Below, one piece after another: positions 63,427 to 64,000 of a stretch of 64,000 nt of DNA. The translations under genes and the position numbers were made by a program. Each line of letters begins with the position of its first letter. Positions within the stretch are counted from its first letter, which is position 1. Origin of the DNA: Marinobacter litoralis (GTDB lineage: Bacteria; Pseudomonadota; Gammaproteobacteria; Pseudomonadales; Oleiphilaceae); contig NZ_QMDL01000001.1 in NCBI RefSeq assembly GCF_003336705.1, forward strand, positions 1,116,001 to 1,180,000, read 5' to 3'. The notes under the pieces are model-generated. The model was given only the letters and a program-made list of their open reading frames with translations, was not told where the DNA came from and ran no database searches.

Positions 63427-64000
63427 GAAAACACCAATTAAACCTGCTTATGCTCATGTTTATGATTTGCACCCACTCCAGTGCGCATGAATTTCACGAG
63501 GCCATACACGTACACGGGTTTGTGAATCAGGCAGCCTTGTATAGCCCGGACAACCCCTATGCCGGAAACGATGCCAATAACGGCTCAGTCAAATTCCGTG
63601 AGATCGGCCTCAACGGTTATATCGAGTTTCATTCCGGATTGCGATTCGCCGGCCAGATCCTCAGCCGTCAACGGGACGAATTGGATGACGGTGATGTTCG
63701 CGTAGATTTCCTTTTAGCGGACTACCTGATTTGGAGCAATCAGTATGCAGCTTTTGGAGTGCGAGTCGGGAGGGTTAAAAACAACATCGGGTTTTACAAT
63801 TCCATTCGAGACATTCCATCAGCACGACCGGGCTACAACGTGCCGGATTCCATTTATTTTGACGCATTCCGCGACCCTCTCCTGTCTACAGACGGGTTGA
63901 ATTTATACGGTTCGGCGCTGATCTACGACAATCAGCTCACATGGGAAGCCACGATTGGCCGTAGAGGAATCGATAGCGAAGACTTCGAGTACTTTACGTT
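63423..64000 (+). CDS. Outer-membrane porin-like protein (3' end outside window)
   Basis: At least 192 residues, cut by the window end. The signal peptide ends near THSSAHEFHE. After it come alternating strands typical of porins: IHVHGFVNQAALYSP, LNGYIEFHSGLRFAGQIL and ADYLIWSNQYAAFGVRVGR. It contains VGRVKNNIGFYNS, a porin-like loop lead. Its ATG overlaps the stop of the solute-binding protein, so the two probably work together. What follows is unknown. Confidence 0.75.
   Translation, partial: MRKHQLNLLMLMFMICTHSSAHEFHEAIHVHGFVNQAALYSPDNPYAGNDANNGSVKFREIGLNGYIEFHSGLRFAGQILSRQRDELDDGDVRVDFLLADYLIWSNQYAAFGVRVGRVKNNIGFYNSIRDIPSARPGYNVPDSIYFDAFRDPLLSTDGLNLYGSALIYDNQLTWEATIGRRGIDSEDFEYFT

Overview
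The window looks like chromosomal DNA of a marine, aerobic, heterotrophic gammaproteobacterium. The gene families and their arrangement (malate:quinone oxidoreductase, a divergent type II secretion cluster, DUF1302/DUF1329 proteins, a VolA-type lipase, a RIO kinase, a LapG-type protease) fit Marinobacter or a close relative. This is inferred from reading protein sequences, not from a database search. Coding density is high. No tRNA, rRNA, insertion sequence, integrase, prophage gene or CRISPR array was recognised.

Layout. 1-3862: a copper-resistance block (truncated CopA multicopper oxidase and a CopI-like cupredoxin), divergent from a PhoP/PhoQ-like two-component pair. 3887-9208: pirin, malate:quinone oxidoreductase, a small lipoprotein, a zinc alcohol dehydrogenase and a FabH-type ketosynthase. 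9321-13251: a complete sulfate ABC importer (sbp-cysT-cysW-cysA) closed by a strong terminator. 13307-16410: a Baeyer-Villiger-type monooxygenase, an SBF-like transporter, and a convergent J-like membrane protein without HPD. 16538-21214: an overlapping triad of TonB-dependent receptor, orphan periplasmic binding protein and a BarA-like histidine kinase that lacks its phospho-acceptor histidine. 21192-31864: glutathione reductase, then type II secretion genes gspE-M facing gspC. A LapG-like protease sits beside gspC where the secretin gene gspD would be expected.

31982-36735: an alkyl-DHAP-synthase-like flavoprotein, a GlpD-like dehydrogenase and an FGGY kinase, probably an operon for glycerol or ether-glycerol phosphate metabolism. 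36994-43841: a cold-shock protein, two diguanylate cyclases, a RIO kinase, a DUF3581 protein and two rRNA-modification enzymes. 43973-52671: a MuiA-like protein, a degenerate DEDD-exonuclease-like protein, and an envelope/lipid block (DUF1329, DUF1302, VolA-like lipoprotein lipase). 52944-56079: an ECF sigma factor, its ZAS-type anti-sigma, a small acidic secreted repeat protein and a TPR/beta-barrel outer-membrane protein whose ribosome-binding site lies inside a perfect 10-bp inverted repeat. 56137-58681: glutathionyl-hydroquinone reductase, DoxX and a divergent LysR regulator. 58801-64000: a tri-heme cytochrome c, Fe-S and molybdenum subunits of a periplasmic hydroxylase or aldehyde dehydrogenase, then a small solute-binding protein and an outer-membrane porin cut by the window end.

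Three places merit most attention. The receptor/binding-protein/pseudokinase triad resembles a trans-envelope sensing device that does not use ordinary phosphotransfer. The sigma/anti-sigma/acidic protein/TPR-barrel operon could be an unassigned surface export or envelope-stress module. The type II secretion locus keeps the Pseudomonas xcp-like divergent layout but has a LapG-like protease in the secretin position.
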